Assembly: GCF_020911725.1 (NCBI RefSeq)
Contig: NZ_CP076620.1
Span: 2,803,001-2,867,000, forward strand
Origin: Clostridium cadaveris
GTDB taxonomy: Bacteria > Bacillota > Clostridia > Clostridiales > Clostridiaceae
Direction: 5' to 3'
Length of the DNA: 64,000 nucleotides
Each line of letters starts with the position of its first letter. The first letter of the stretch is position 1. This document shows, piece by piece, positions 63,546 to 64,000 of the stretch. Under the pieces are notes generated by a model. That model ran no database searches. It saw only the letters and a program-made list of their open reading frames with translations, and had not been told where the DNA came from. Made by a program: the position numbers and the translations under genes.

Positions 63546-63585
63546 ATTTAACGCTAGTGTCATTTTTTTGACACTAGCGTTAAAT
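63546..63585 (-). promoter_or_regulatory. Distal activator-binding dyad, also terminator of prdR
   Basis: 17-bp perfect arms (63546-63562 and 63569-63585) with a 6-nt T loop, containing AGTGTCA-N6-TGACACT. It begins 1 nt after the prdR stop and is followed in the minus direction by TTTTTG, so it can terminate prdR. The centre is about 185 bp from the -24 box, where enhancer sites lie. Confidence 0.65.
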
Positions 63586-63586
63586 A

Positions 63587-64000
63587 CTAATCTTTAATAT
63601 CATATTGATTCAATTTGTAATATAAAGTAGTTCTCTTTATATTTAATATATTAGCAGCTTTAGCTTTATTGCCTTTCGCAAGCTCCATAGCTTTTTTTAT
63701 AAGCCTTATTTCTAATTCTTTTACATTGTCCTCTAAGTCATATGAAGATGTTTCTTTTTTATCAATGTATGCCTTTTCATCTTTTGTGATATACTCCGGA
63801 ATATTATCTGCTGATATTATTCCTTCTGTTGAAAGAACAACCATTCTTTGAACTACGTTTTTAAGTTCTCTTATATTTCCATCCCATCTATAAGCACCTA
63901 ATATATCATAAACTTCATCATTAACTACTTTTATAGTTATTTCTTCTTGATGGGAAACCTGAGCTATAAAAAAGTTTGTAAGATCCTTTATATCTTCTTT
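63587..64000 (-). CDS. prdR: Sigma-54-dependent transcriptional activator PrdR, C-terminal part
   Basis: The gene enters from beyond 64000; 137 residues are visible. They carry the end of the AAA+ sigma-54 interaction domain (YRWDGNIRELKNVVQRMVVLS, with the R-E-L motif) and a C-terminal Fis-type HTH (IRLIKKAMELAKGNKAKAAN and LNIKRTTLYYKLNQYDI). Its place just upstream of a -24/-12 promoter fits PrdR, the proline-responsive activator known in Clostridioides. The sensory domain lies outside the window. The gene is followed by its terminator/dyad. Confidence 0.85.
   Translation of the reverse strand, partial: KEDIKDLTNFFIAQVSHQEEITIKVVNDEVYDILGAYRWDGNIRELKNVVQRMVVLSTEGIISADNIPEYITKDEKAYIDKKETSSYDLEDNVKELEIRLIKKAMELAKGNKAKAANILNIKRTTLYYKLNQYDIKD

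Overview
The window is AT-rich DNA from a spore-forming, amino-acid-fermenting Clostridium, probably a proteolytic member of Clostridium sensu stricto. The evidence is base composition, many sporulation genes (spoIIQ, spoIID, spoIIR, gerK, sipL, yabG, cotS-like), a Stickland D-proline reductase operon with in-frame UGA selenocysteine codons, and sequence-level resemblance to C. botulinum/C. sporogenes families. No rRNA, tRNA, CRISPR array, insertion sequence or prophage was seen. Almost every gene is on the minus strand; the exceptions are rpmE, three glycosyltransferases, an acylphosphatase and a candidate small RNA.

Layout. 1-3.4 kb: spoIIQ (only its start is inside), spoIID, murA and ywmB, a conserved Firmicute cell-envelope/sporulation cluster. 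3.5-10.3 kb: the complete atpIBEFHAGDC ATP synthase operon with its promoter and a terminator that overlaps the atpC stop codon. 11-12.2 kb: thlA with its own promoter and terminator. 12.3-22.8 kb: wall-polymer precursor genes (wecB, tagO), nucleotide salvage (dCMP deaminase, upp, tdk), rpiB, arginine phosphatase ywlE, tRNA t6A synthesis (tsaC), a ZIP transporter, prfA and a DUF1385-PrmC fusion. 22.9-27.9 kb: rpmE, rho, pyrG and small genes, one of which resembles DnaA domain IV. 28-34.9 kb: a glycolipid-type glycosyltransferase, spoIIR, the gerKA-KB-KC germinant receptor and ispE. 35.2-43.5 kb: cyanophycin synthetase/cyanophycinase, sipL, a candidate sRNA, an aminotransferase relic, a D-2-hydroxyacid dehydrogenase, veg and yabG. 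44-50.4 kb: spore-coat CotS-type kinase homologues alternating with two divergent GT4 glycosyltransferases. 50.5-54.2 kb: a three-gene membrane/secreted unit (DUF2334 deacetylase, EutH-like permease, solute-binding lipoprotein). 54.3-55.4 kb: acylphosphatase and surE.

55.6-64 kb is the most informative region: the D-proline reductase operon prdC-prdA-small ORF-prdB-prdD-prdE-prdF, perhaps followed by a TSUP membrane protein, under a sigma-54 activator (prdR, entering from the right edge). It has a near-consensus -24/-12 promoter before prdC and two copies of a GTGTCA-N6-TGACAC dyad upstream, which I propose are PrdR enhancer sites. PrdB and PrdC both need UGA read as selenocysteine to be full length. 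PrdF racemises L-proline to D-proline, the PrdA/PrdB enzyme reduces it to 5-aminovalerate, and PrdC is the likely electron donor. PrdD and PrdE correspond to the two halves of PrdA split exactly at its self-cleavage site.

Functions are assigned from recognisable motifs, family resemblance and gene context read by eye; no database search was run. Several start codons were moved to agree with ribosome binding sites.
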